DNA from: Alphaproteobacteria bacterium
GTDB taxonomy: Bacteria; Myxococcota_A; UBA796; CAJQPC01
NCBI GenBank assembly: GCA_020632795.1
Contig: JACKEV010000007.1
Location: 248,001-312,000, forward strand
Length of the DNA: 64,000 bases
Direction: 5' to 3'
Under the pieces are notes generated by a model that saw nothing but the letters and a program-made list of their open reading frames with translations, had not been told where the DNA came from and searched no databases. A program made the translations under genes and the position numbers. Shown here piece after piece: positions 19,019 through 29,457 of this stretch (positions are counted from its first letter, which is position 1; every line of letters begins with the position of its first letter).

Positions 19019-19040
19019 GCCCCGCCATTCGTGGCGGGGC
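19019..19040. terminator. Hairpin terminator between convergent genes
   Basis: A perfect 8-bp stem, GCCCCGCC (19019-19026) and GGCGGGGC (19033-19040), encloses ATTCGT and is followed on the plus strand by TCTTGTCTT. It lies between the end of the FG-GAP lipoprotein (18919) and the end of the convergent DUF3800 gene (19049). It most probably terminates the plus-strand transcript and may stop the opposite one too. Confidence 0.65.
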
Positions 19041-19048
19041 TCTTGTCT

Positions 19049-19810
19049 TCAGGCGGGCCTCGGCCACACCACCAGGCCCGTGGGTCCCCTGTTGATCTTG
19101 TTGACGTCAGGGTGCAGGGCCGGGCCCAGCAGCGCCCACATCTCCGGGCCCATGCGGGGGTGGGGGTACCCCAGCCGGAACATCGCATAGGCGTCCAGGT
19201 CCGCGAGCTGGATGAACAGGGAGTCCTGGGACTGCCTCGCGTTCGGGTCCTCCAGGATCGTGGTGGCGTCTCTCACCAGCCGCTCTCCGGGGTTGAACGC
19301 CGAGGGCACCCGCTCATGCCGCCGGGCACGTCGCACCAGCCTTCGGATGAAGTCCCCATACCCTTCGTCGGGAAACAGCAGCGTGAGATGCCCGTTCTTC
19401 CGGCCCTCGGTCGCCAGCCGCTGGAGGGTGAAGACCCAGGCCTTCTCTCGGAGATCCTCCTCCCTGGCATGCCTGAGGGAGGGCTTGTCGATGACCACGC
19501 CGAACACCCGAACGCCGAACCGGTCTCCCCAGCTCGCTTGGCGACGGAGCACCATCCTGTAGAGATTCAAACGGCTTTTGATGGGCATACCGCTGAACGG
19601 GCCGCGGCCATGCAGGAGCGAGGATCCCTTGAGCTCGATCCGGGGTCCGATCCCGAACTGCTGCCGGATCAGGCGGCGCAGGTTCACCGCGTCGTCCAGC
19701 ACGGACAGCCAGTGCTCAGGAGGAACCAGGATCGTGGCGAGCCCGAAGATCGGTGAGGGGGAGTTGTCGAAGCCGACGTCTCCCGTCTCGTCGACGTAGG
19801 CGAAGTACAT
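19049..19810 (-). CDS. DUF3800 family protein
   Basis: A 253-residue protein with the hallmarks of DUF3800: an N-terminal YVDETGD motif (residues 5-11), a central basic region, and a C-terminal DSLFIQLADLDAYA segment. The spaced acidic residues suggest an RNase H-like or metal-dependent fold, and the family is often found in mobile or defence-associated DNA. Here it stands alone between a convergent lipoprotein gene and a divergent MscS gene. GGGGTGAG just before ATG 19810 serves as ribosome binding site. Its molecular function has not been established as far as I know. Confidence 0.75.
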   Translation of the reverse strand: MYFAYVDETGDVGFDNSPSPIFGLATILVPPEHWLSVLDDAVNLRRLIRQQFGIGPRIELKGSSLLHGRGPFSGMPIKSRLNLYRMVLRRQASWGDRFGVRVFGVVIDKPSLRHAREEDLREKAWVFTLQRLATEGRKNGHLTLLFPDEGYGDFIRRLVRRARRHERVPSAFNPGERLVRDATTILEDPNARQSQDSLFIQLADLDAYAMFRLGYPHPRMGPEMWALLGPALHPDVNKINRGPTGLVVWPRPA

Positions 19811-19991
19811 GCGCTCACCCCGGTGATGATTGCAGCGTGTCTTGCAGCAGCACCTGTATCACTGATTCTTCATCAAGGCTCGTCGTCCGCACCAACCCGT
19901 GGTCGAACCCCGGCCCTTGCGACGTCCGACCGGCGGGATAGCTGTTCCCGATCCACGATTCCCCCCCTCCCACAAGGACGCTGGACGCCCC

Positions 19992-21056
19992 ATGAGCTGG
20001 TCCGAGCTGCGGGCGGCGCTCGACGCCCTGCCCGCACCCCACGCCGCGCTGGTGCTGGTCGCGTCGCTGGTGCTGGCGAGCCTCTCCCGGGTCTTCATCC
20101 GTCGCGTGCTGGGGCGCTTCGCCGCCCGCACCCGCACCCGGATCGATGACGACCTCATCGAGATCGTCGGGCCGCCGCTGTCCGGCAGCATCGTCCTGGC
20201 CGGCTGCTGGTACGCCAGCACCAACCTGGACCTCCCCGAGGCCCCCGCCTACGTCACCGCGGGGATCCTCGCGACCCTGGCGGTGATGTGGTGGGGCTTC
20301 GCCGCCGAGCGGGCCAGCGAGATCGTCCTGGACGCGCTCAGCGAGGCGCACGACATGGCCGCGCTGGTGCAGCCGCGCACCCTGCCGGTGTTCAAGATCG
20401 CCTCCCGGGCCCTGGTGCTGGGGGGCAGCCTCTACTTCCTTCTGCTGGCCTGGGACATCGACCCCACCGCCTGGGTGGCCAGCGCGGGCATCGTCGGCAT
20501 CGCGGTGGGCTTCGCGGCCAAGGACACGCTGGCCAACCTCTTCGCCGGGGTCTTCATCATCGCGGACACTCCCTACAAGCTGGGCGACTACCTGGTGATG
20601 GGCACCGGGGAGCGCGGGCGGGTGACCGAGATCGGCTTCCGCAGCACCCGCATCCTGACCCGCGACGACATCGAGATCATCATCCCCAACGCCGAGATGG
20701 CCAACGCCCGGATCGTCAACGAGTCCGGCGGTCCCCACGAGCGGGAGCGGATCCGCTGCAAGGTCGGCGTGGCCTACGGCTCCGACATCGACGAGGTCGA
20801 GCGCATCCTGCTGGAGATCGCGCGGATCCCCAAGGACGTCGTGCTCGACAACCCCAACCTGTCACCCCGGGTGCGGCTCCGCGAGCTGGGCTCCTCCAGC
20901 CTCGACTTCGAGCTGATGCTCTGGATCGAGAAGCCCGAGCACCGCGGGCGGGTCCGCTCGGAGATCCTCGGCATGGTCTACAAGCGCTTCCGCGAGGCCG
21001 GGATCGTGATCCCGTTCAACCAGCTGGACGTGACGCTGGTCCGAGGGGAGGGGTGA
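19992..21056 (+). CDS. MscS-family mechanosensitive channel
   Basis: A 354-residue membrane protein. Three or more hydrophobic helices occupy residues about 15-160. They are followed by the pore-lining TM3 and upper beta domain typical of MscS: GIVGIAVGFAAKDTLANLF, then FIIADTPYKLGDYL and the strand RGRVTEIGFRSTRIL with IPN-x-MANARIVN. A cytosolic alpha/beta domain ends at IPFNQLDVTL. Such channels open under membrane tension to release solutes during osmotic downshock. The ATG at 19992 was chosen because the hydrophobic N-terminus starts there; AAGGACG upstream is a weak ribosome binding site. The gene is divergent from DUF3800. Confidence 0.9.
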   Translation: MSWSELRAALDALPAPHAALVLVASLVLASLSRVFIRRVLGRFAARTRTRIDDDLIEIVGPPLSGSIVLAGCWYASTNLDLPEAPAYVTAGILATLAVMWWGFAAERASEIVLDALSEAHDMAALVQPRTLPVFKIASRALVLGGSLYFLLLAWDIDPTAWVASAGIVGIAVGFAAKDTLANLFAGVFIIADTPYKLGDYLVMGTGERGRVTEIGFRSTRILTRDDIEIIIPNAEMANARIVNESGGPHERERIRCKVGVAYGSDIDEVERILLEIARIPKDVVLDNPNLSPRVRLRELGSSSLDFELMLWIEKPEHRGRVRSEILGMVYKRFREAGIVIPFNQLDVTLVRGEG

Positions 21057-21194
21057 CCCGCGGCGGTTCGGGGTGGGATCGAGCGCCCGGACCTCCTTTC
21101 ATCCAGGTTTCACCTCCTGTCCGCCTGACCTCCACCCGCGCCCCCGATCCTGGGGACCGCCGCAGCCCTGACCCCTGCGGCGCGGGAGGTCTCG

Positions 21195-21812
21195 ATGAAC
21201 GCGCGGATCCTGATCCTGGCCCGGCTGGTGGCGATGGCCGGGCTGTTGACCCTGCTGATGTCGTCCTACGTGCTGCGCTCCGAGGTCATCGACCTGAGCG
21301 CCATGCACCTGGACGCCGACGCGGCGAAGGCCCGCAACGACCTGGACCGGCACCAGGAGAGCTACGCCGACCGGGTCGCTGAGTTCGCGATGGAGCAGGA
21401 GGACTACACCATCCGCCTCCAGCACTACCGGGACATGCTCGAGCTCTACCGCACCGACTACGACGCCTACGTCCAGCGCCTGGACGACGCCTTCCGGCCG
21501 CCCAGCCCGCCGACGCGGCCCCTCCCGCCCCAGAGCCCCGCGCTCAAGGCCGAGCTGTACGAGATCAACACCCGCTTCCGGGAGCGCCGGGCGCAGTACT
21601 TCCACCGCCTCGCCGTGCTCAACGGGGTCGCCGCCGGGGCCTCGCTGGCCACCGTCGGCGGGCTCGTGTTCCTGCTGCTGTTCGACGAGCGGGGGCGGTG
21701 GTGGATCTACCTCGCGCTCTTGAGCCTGAGCTTCGTGTTCCTCATCGGCCCGGCCTTCCACGCCATGCTGACGGGGCTGATGGGGGCGCTGCGGGCGCCG
21801 CCGATCTTCTGA
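21195..21812 (+). CDS. Small membrane protein with central charged helix
   Basis: A 205-residue protein I do not recognise. It has one hydrophobic helix at residues about 6-25, a long charged and probably coiled-coil segment at 35-135 interrupted by a Pro-rich stretch (RPPSPPTRPLPPQSP), and two further hydrophobic helices at about 142-162 and 168-192. The topology suggests an inner-membrane protein whose central segment lies in the periplasm or cytoplasm. GGGAGG just before ATG 21195 supports the start. It lies 138 bases after the MscS gene on the same strand, so a link to envelope stress is possible but unproven. Confidence 0.65.
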   Translation: MNARILILARLVAMAGLLTLLMSSYVLRSEVIDLSAMHLDADAAKARNDLDRHQESYADRVAEFAMEQEDYTIRLQHYRDMLELYRTDYDAYVQRLDDAFRPPSPPTRPLPPQSPALKAELYEINTRFRERRAQYFHRLAVLNGVAAGASLATVGGLVFLLLFDERGRWWIYLALLSLSFVFLIGPAFHAMLTGLMGALRAPPIF

Positions 21813-21815
21813 ACC

Positions 21816-22664
21816 TCAGCGCCCCGCCTTGCGCCAGTCCACCAGGCCCGTGTCGGTGGGCTGGCAGCGGGGGCAGAAGAAGGCGTCGTGCCCCCGCACC
21901 CCCGCCGCGCGAATCTTCGAGCCGCACACCGGGCAGGGCTGGCCCTTGCGGTTGCGGACCTTGAGGAAGTCCCGCACCTTGGCGTCCAGGGGCGGGGCGC
22001 GGCGCGCGACCTCGGCGGTGGCCTCCTGCAGCACGGAGACGATGGCGGCGTGCAGCCGGGCCCACTCGTCCTCGCTCAAGGAGCTGCAGCGGCGCTTGGG
22101 GTGCAGGCCCGCTGCGAACAGGGCCTCGTCGGCGTAGGCGTTGCCCAGGGCGTCCAGGGCGGCCTTGTCCAGCAGGAAGAGCTTGACCTGATCGCGGCGC
22201 TTCTCCCCCAGCCGGCGCAGCCGCGTCACGGTGAACTCGGGGGCGAGCACGTCCACCCCGACCTCGGCTAGGCCCGGGGCCAGGTGGAGCTGGTCGTGGG
22301 GCAGCAGGTAGACCTTGCCCATCTGCTTGTCGTCCCGGTAGCGCAGCTCGTCGTCCAGGCCCTCGAAGCCCAGCCGCAGGCCGGTGTCCCGGGTGACCCG
22401 GCGGGACGGGGGGCACAGCAGGAAGCGGCCCGCGAGCATCGGCGCGATCGCGATCTCCGGCGAGGCGTCGGTGAGGAGGCGCACGAAGTGGGCGCGACGG
22501 ACGACCCCCGTGATCGTGCGCCCGACCAGCAGCGCGGTGGGGTCGCCGGGCATCGCGACCCGCAGCAGCACGGGGTTGAGGACCTCGACCGAGGCGACGC
22601 GGCGTCCGGTCAGCGCGCGGTGGAGGATGGGGACGACGTAGTCCAGCTCGGGGCGCTCGGGCAT
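21816..22664 (-). CDS. Fpg/Nei-family DNA glycosylase
   Basis: A 282-residue protein with the formamidopyrimidine-DNA glycosylase/endonuclease VIII layout. It begins MPERPELDY, so Pro2 and Glu3, the Schiff-base nucleophile and catalytic acid of the family, are present. A helix-two-turn-helix region contains LDALGNAYADEALFAAGLHP (residues about 170-190). The C-terminal zinc finger has CPVC ... CPRC spaced about 20 residues apart. It would excise oxidised bases and nick the DNA. The sequence departs from textbook Fpg between residues 50 and 130, so the substrate range is uncertain. The start is fixed by the PE motif. The gene ends four bases after the convergent membrane protein gene and is divergent from the AAA/RF fusion. 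Confidence 0.8.
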   Translation of the reverse strand: MPERPELDYVVPILHRALTGRRVASVEVLNPVLLRVAMPGDPTALLVGRTITGVVRRAHFVRLLTDASPEIAIAPMLAGRFLLCPPSRRVTRDTGLRLGFEGLDDELRYRDDKQMGKVYLLPHDQLHLAPGLAEVGVDVLAPEFTVTRLRRLGEKRRDQVKLFLLDKAALDALGNAYADEALFAAGLHPKRRCSSLSEDEWARLHAAIVSVLQEATAEVARRAPPLDAKVRDFLKVRNRKGQPCPVCGSKIRAAGVRGHDAFFCPRCQPTDTGLVDWRKAGR

Positions 22665-22775
22665 GGGGGCTCCGGGGTGTGCGGTGAGGAGGTTGTATCG
22701 CCATTGCCGTCCTCGGTCCGAAATTCCCCGGGGCCGGCTTGGCGACCGCCGCCTCGCCGACATACTCTGCGCCGC

Positions 22776-25554
22776 ATGGCCGACGACTCCTACGAGAAGG
22801 CGCTGGAGAACGAGGGGCGGAACCTGGTCGCTGCCGCTCGCCGCGAGCTGCTGCCGCCGACCGACTTCCGCGACGACGACGTGCGCGCCGCTCTGGACCA
22901 GCTCGACCGCGGCCGCTCGGTGCTGCTGGTGGGCCCCCAGGGCGTGGGCAAGACCGCGGTGGTGCACGGGGTGGCCCGCGCCATCGCCGCCCGGGACATG
23001 GGCGAGCTGGTCGAGCTGTCCACCACCACCATCATGGCGGGCACCCGCTACCTGGGCGAGTGGCAGTCCAAGATCACCGCGATCGCCCGGAACGCCCTGG
23101 ACACCGGCACGATCCTCTACATCCCCGACGTCGGCAACCTGCCGCGCACCGGGCGCACCAACAACAGCGACGGCAACCTGCTGGACGCCCTGCGGCCCTA
23201 CGTCGCCCGGGGCCTGGTGCTGCTGGGCGAGGTCTCCCCCGAGGGCCTGCGGGCGATGGGGCGCACCCCGGGCTTCACCAACCTCTTCTCCAAGGTCACC
23301 GTGCGGCCCCTGCGCCCCGCCCAGGTCGAGGGCTGCGTCGCCCGCATGGCCGATCGCATGGAGCTGGGCCTCGACACCCCCTGCCGCCAGGCCATCATCG
23401 CGCTGACCAGCCGCTTCCTGCCCGCCCGGCCCCAGCCCGGCCCGGCCCTGGACCTGCTGCGCCAGGTCCGCGACTACCACATGGAGAAGCGCGGGGTGGG
23501 GGAGCCCGCCGCGCTCACGCCGGCCTTCGTGGAGCGGGTCTTCTCGATCTACTCGGGTCTGCCGCCCTTCGTGGTCAGCCGCACCGAGACCCGCCCGGTC
23601 AGCGACATCCGCCGCTGGTTCCAGGAGCGCATCGTCGGCCAGCAGGAGGCCATCGAGGCGGTCATCGAGGCCATCACCCTGTTCAAGGCCGGGCTTCACG
23701 ACCCCACCCGGCCGCTGGGGACGTTCTTCTTCGTGGGGCCCACGGGGGTGGGCAAGACCGAGCTGGCCCGCACCCTGGCGACCTTCCTGTTCGGCAGCCC
23801 CCACCGCCTGCTGCGCTTCGACCTCTCGGAGTTCAAGGACTACCACTCCTTCGAGATCCTGCTGGGCAGCCCCCGCGAGCCGGACCGCCCCGCCGCGCTC
23901 ATCGACCCGGTGCGGGCCCAGCCCTTCCAGGTGGTGCTCTTCGACGAGCTGGAGAAGGCGCACTCCAACGTCTGGGACCTCATCCTGCCCCTGCTGGACG
24001 AGGGCCGGCTGACCCCGCCGGGGGGCCAGTCCGTCGACTTCCGCAACACGATGCTCATCGCGACCTCGAACGTGGGCGCCCAGGACGCCGACCGAAGCCT
24101 GGGCTTCGGGGCCAGCCGGGGGGCCACCGAGCGCCGGACGAACACCCTCAAGGCCCTGGAGTCCCACTTCCGGCCGGAGTTCCTCAACCGCTTCCAGCAC
24201 GTCGTGGTCTTCCACCAGCTCACCCTGGAGCAGGTGCGCACCGTGGCCCGCCACGAGCTGCGCCGCATCCTGGGTCGGGAGGGCATCACCGCGCGTAACC
24301 TGGTAGTTGACGTTGACGACGCCGCCCTGGATCTGGTCATCGAGCAGGGCTTCGACCCGCGCTACGGGGCCCGCGCCCTCAAGCGGGAGATCCAGCGCCA
24401 GCTCGTGCTGCCCCTGGCCACCGCCCTGATGGAGCGCGCCGTCGAGCCGGGCCAGATCCTCAAGCTGGTGGAGCGCGAGGGGCGCATCCGGGTGCGGGTC
24501 ATCGACACCGCCGAGAGCCGGGAGGCCCGCCGCGAGGCCGCCCCCATCCGCGTCGAGACCGGCGCGCGGCTGACCCGGCCCGACATCGTCCGCCGCCTCA
24601 AGGTGGCCCGGCAGCGCCTGGAGGTGCTCGCAGAGGCCATCCGCGAGCCCATCCTCCAGGACGGCCGGGAGCGCCTGCTCCAGATGCGCAAGGGGCCGAA
24701 CTTCTGGCAGGACACCCAGAGCGCCGCCCGCGCGCTGCGGGACCTGGACCGGGTCACCGTGGTGCTCGACCGCATGGACCGCCTGCGCAGCTTCTACGAG
24801 GAGCTGAACGAGAACCTGGACGCCGCCCAGCGCCGCGCGCGGCTGGAGGAGGTCGCCAGCAAGCTGGTCCGCTTCGAGGAGGCGGTGACCCGGGCGCGCC
24901 GCGAGCTGCTGCTCATGGGCTGGGAGGGGAGCTGGGACGCCCTGGTCGAGGTCAGCCCCATCGGCGTGGGCGGTCGCCTGGCCCGGGACCACCTGGTCAT
25001 GGTCTACCTGGAGTGGGCCTCGGAGAAGGGCCGCAGCCTGGAGTGGCTGCGAGACCCCCTGGAGGACGATGAGCCCGTGCTCATGGCTGTCAAGGGCCCC
25101 TACGCCTTCGGGCTGCTCCAGAACGAGGGCGGCCTGCACCGGGTGCGCGGCGACGAGTACAACAGCGTCGCTCGGGTGCGCGTGGCGGCCTGGACCGACG
25201 AGCGCGGCGCGGTGCAGTTCAAGGAGCACCGCGCCCTCAAGGGCGGGGGCACCTACGGCCAGCGGGTCCGCTCCCGGCTGGTCTGCGCGGACGGCCTGGT
25301 GCTCTGCAACGAGCGCACCCTCACCGACAACCGCGAGCTGGCCAACGAGCTGGCGCCCTCCTGGACCAGGGCCCCGGCCCCCAGCGACGAGGTCGTGCGC
25401 CGCTACGACCTCCAGCCCACCCTGGTGCGCGACGCCATGACCGGCTTCTCCTCGGGCAAGCCCGACGCCCTGAACGCGGCGGGGCTGCACGCCCTGCTGT
25501 GCCTGCGGGTGGACGCGGTGGCCGAGAAGCGCCGCGCCGAGAAGGCCGAGGCGA

Positions 25555-25565
<11 letters not shown>
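22776..25565 (+). CDS. ClpA/B-like double AAA+ ATPase fused to a GGQ-less RF2-like module
   Basis: A 929-residue fusion. Residues 1-270 are a first AAA+ module with Walker A GPQGVGKT (53-60), an aromatic RYLGEW pore-type loop (91-96) and a Walker B region that lacks the DE pair (TILYIPDVG). Residues 280-575 are a canonical ClpA/B D2 domain: Walker A GPTGVGKT (321-328), Walker B VVLFDELEKAH, sensor 1 TSN, FRPEFLNR, sensor 2 GARAL and the small domain. From about 600 it resembles peptide chain release factor 2. There is a coiled coil with PNFWQDTQSA, a PCRF-like core (VGG, LARDHLVMVYLEWASEKG), GPYAFGLLQNEGGLHRVR (774-791), then GGGTYGQ where GGQ would be, and a C-terminal RRYDLQPTLVRDAMTG like the RF2 tail. 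Catalytic peptidyl-tRNA hydrolysis seems lost, while ribosome docking may be kept. Confidence 0.85.
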
Positions 25566-27048
<1,483 letters not shown>

Positions 27049-27186
27049 GACGATCATCCTGAGGAGGGGAAGAGGGGGCGACGGGCTCAGGAGATGGTCA
27101 GCTTCACGGTCCTTCCACGTTCAAGGGGTACCCGAAGCGTAGCCCGAGGTAGGGGAGGCGACAAGCAGGTGAGGTATCCTCGGGGC

Positions 27187-27561
27187 ATGACGCTCCTGAC
27201 CCTGCTCCTCGCCTGCGCTGGCGCCCCCGCGCCCGAACCCCAGCCCGCGGCGGCGGCGTCCACCGCCGCCCAGCAGGCCCCGCCGCCGCCGACCTCCCTC
27301 GCGGACGGGGTGGTCATCTGGCTGGCCCCCGGGACCCACCACGACAGCAAGGTCGAGCTGGTCTGCATGGGTGATGCGCCCTACCGGGAGCGCTTCGACC
27401 TCAGCCAGGGCCGGGTGGGGTTCCCGGGGGTGCCGGAGGGCGCGGACTGCACGGTCTATTTCAAGGGCGGCGCCCCCGCGCAGTTCGCTCCGGTCCGTCG
27501 TGGGCAGGTGCTGCGCTGCAACATCGTCGGAACGACGGCGACCTGCGAAGACTCAACTTGA
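27187..27561 (+). CDS. Small lipoprotein
   Basis: A 124-residue lipoprotein with the minimal leader MTLLTLLLAC (Cys10), a Pro/Ala-rich linker of about 25 residues and a compact C-terminal domain with three Cys residues (in LVCMG, ADCTV, LRCNI plus a terminal CEDS). The repeated strand pattern suggests a small beta domain, perhaps stabilised by disulfides. It is separated from the divergent ABC-F gene by 138 bases. No family was recognised. Confidence 0.65.
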   Translation: MTLLTLLLACAGAPAPEPQPAAAASTAAQQAPPPPTSLADGVVIWLAPGTHHDSKVELVCMGDAPYRERFDLSQGRVGFPGVPEGADCTVYFKGGAPAQFAPVRRGQVLRCNIVGTTATCEDST

Positions 27562-27568
27562 AACAGAC

Positions 27569-27599
27569 ATGAAACATTCATCGGCGATAGGTGTTTCAT
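27569..27599. repeat. TGAAACA inverted repeat upstream of the SulP gene
   Basis: ATGAAACA (27569-27576) and TGTTTCAT (27592-27599) form a perfect 8-base inverted repeat around a 15-base spacer. A further direct copy of TGAAACA sits at 27559-27565, overlapping the stop of the small lipoprotein gene. The A+T-rich arms stand out from the background. This could be an operator for the transporter gene starting about 77 bases downstream, or a weak terminator; no T-run is seen. Confidence 0.4.
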
Positions 27600-27675
27600 G
27601 ATTCAACGCACCGGCTCCTGAGCGTCCCCTGTCGCGTCTGAGGACCGGCGCGCATCTTGCTTGTCCTACCGGTTG

Positions 27676-29457
27676 ATGGTTCATCACCTCCCATTCCTGG
27701 ACCTTCGGGGCTACCGTCCCGCCTGGCTGACCTCAGACCTCACGGCGGCGCTGGCGGTGACCTTCCTGTCGATCCCCCAGGGGGTGGCCTACGCGCTCAT
27801 CGCGGGCCTGCCCCCGGCGGTGGGGCTCTACGCCGCGACCGTGCCCGCGCTCATCGGCGGCCTCATGCGCAGCTCGCGCTACGTCGTCTCCGGGCCGACC
27901 AACGCCCTCAGCCTGCTGGTGGGGGGCGCGGTGGGCACCTTGAGCGCCCAGCTCGGGGCGAGCCCGGTGGAGGTCGCGGTCAGCCTGGCCCTGGCGGTGG
28001 GCCTGTTCCAGCTCAGCGCGGGGGTCCTGCGGCTGGGGGCGCTGGTCGACTACATCTCCGCGCCCGTGGTGCTCGGCTACATCAGCGGCGCCGGGGTGCT
28101 CATCGCGGCGGGGCAGCTCCACCACCTCACCGGCACCGAGGGCGGCCACGGCCCGCTGTGGTCGCGGCTCGCGGTCTGGGTGCAGAGCCTGGGGCACACC
28201 GACCCGCTGGCGGTGTCGCTGGGGCTGGGCACGATCGCGATCCTGCTGATCCTGCGTCGGATCAACCCCCACATCCCCGGCTCGATCCTGGTGATGGTCT
28301 CGGGCATCGCGGCGAGCTGGGCGCTGGACCTGCGCGGCCGGGGCCTGCAGGTGGTCGCGGACCTCTCCCCCATCCCGGCGAGCCTGCCCCCGCTGACCCT
28401 GCCGCGCCTGGACCACCTGGAGCTGATCGCCCCGGTGGCCTTCGCCGCCACGGTGCTCTCCCTGGTGGAGTCGACCGCGGTGGCCCGGGCCCTGGCGGCG
28501 CGCAGCGGCGAGCGCCTGGACAGCTCGATGGAGTTCGTCGGGCAGGGTCTGGCCAACCTCTCGGCGGCCTTCGTCGGGGGCTACCCGGTCAGCGGCAGCC
28601 CCTCGCGCTCGTCGCTGAACCTGAGCGCGGGCTCGATGAGCCGGCTCTCCGGGGCGCTGTCCGGGGTGTTCGTGCTCGCGCTGGTCGCGCTGGCCGGCCC
28701 GGTGGTCGACCTCACCCCGGTGGCCAGCCTCGCCGGCCTGCTGATGCTGGTGGCCTGGGACCTCATCGACCGACCGCGCATCGCGCAGGTGCTGCGGGCC
28801 CGGTGGGGGGACCGCCTGGCCTTCCTGGCCACCCTGCTGGGCACCTGGGCCCTGCCCCTGGACCGGGCCATCTACCTCGGGGTCGTCATCAGCCTCGTGA
28901 TGTTCCTGCGCCGCGCCCGGCTGCTCATCGTGCGGGATCTGGTCGTCGACGAGACCGGCCGCATGCGGGAGGTCCTCCAGCGCTCCGGGCCCCGCCGCCG
29001 CCTCTGCAGCGCGATCCGGGTGCTGCACCTGGAGGGCGCGGCCTTCTTCGGCGCGGCGGGGGAGCTCCGGGACGCCCTGGACGCGGCGACGGAGGACCGC
29101 AACGTCCGGGTGTTGCTGGTCCGCACCAAGCGCCTCCAGGGCATGGACCTGACCGCCGCCCAGGTGTTCGGGGAGGTGGCCCAGTCGCTGCGGGACCAGG
29201 GGCGCGCCCTGGTGATGGTGGGCATGCGGCGGGAGACCATGCGCATCCTGCGGACCTCCGGGGTGGACAAGGTGGTGGGCGAGGAGAACCTCTTCCCCAC
29301 CCGGCCGGCCTGGTTCGCGGCCCTGGAGCTGGCCCTCAAGCGCGCCCTGGAGCTGGCCGGGGATCACGACGACGGCGGGCCCTGCCCCTACTCGGCCTAC
29401 GTGGAGGACCGCATCCGCCGCCGGGAGGAGCGGCGCAAGGCGGTCAACGCGCCCTGA
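27676..29457 (+). CDS. SulP-family anion transporter with STAS domain
   Basis: A 593-residue inner-membrane transporter of the SulP/SLC26 family, which moves sulfate, bicarbonate or other anions. About 10-12 hydrophobic helices fill residues 20-420. They include the family signature around SIPQGVAYALIAGLPPAVGLYAA, and SGPTNALSLLVGG and GGYPVSGSPSRSSLN in the transport core. Residues about 440-575 form the C-terminal STAS domain. The transported ion cannot be read from sequence. ATG 27676 was preferred to a TTG 15 bases upstream; neither has a clear ribosome binding site. The end overlaps the convergent GH36-like gene by 14 bases. Confidence 0.9.
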   Translation: MVHHLPFLDLRGYRPAWLTSDLTAALAVTFLSIPQGVAYALIAGLPPAVGLYAATVPALIGGLMRSSRYVVSGPTNALSLLVGGAVGTLSAQLGASPVEVAVSLALAVGLFQLSAGVLRLGALVDYISAPVVLGYISGAGVLIAAGQLHHLTGTEGGHGPLWSRLAVWVQSLGHTDPLAVSLGLGTIAILLILRRINPHIPGSILVMVSGIAASWALDLRGRGLQVVADLSPIPASLPPLTLPRLDHLELIAPVAFAATVLSLVESTAVARALAARSGERLDSSMEFVGQGLANLSAAFVGGYPVSGSPSRSSLNLSAGSMSRLSGALSGVFVLALVALAGPVVDLTPVASLAGLLMLVAWDLIDRPRIAQVLRARWGDRLAFLATLLGTWALPLDRAIYLGVVISLVMFLRRARLLIVRDLVVDETGRMREVLQRSGPRRRLCSAIRVLHLEGAAFFGAAGELRDALDAATEDRNVRVLLVRTKRLQGMDLTAAQVFGEVAQSLRDQGRALVMVGMRRETMRILRTSGVDKVVGEENLFPTRPAWFAALELALKRALELAGDHDDGGPCPYSAYVEDRIRRREERRKAVNAP

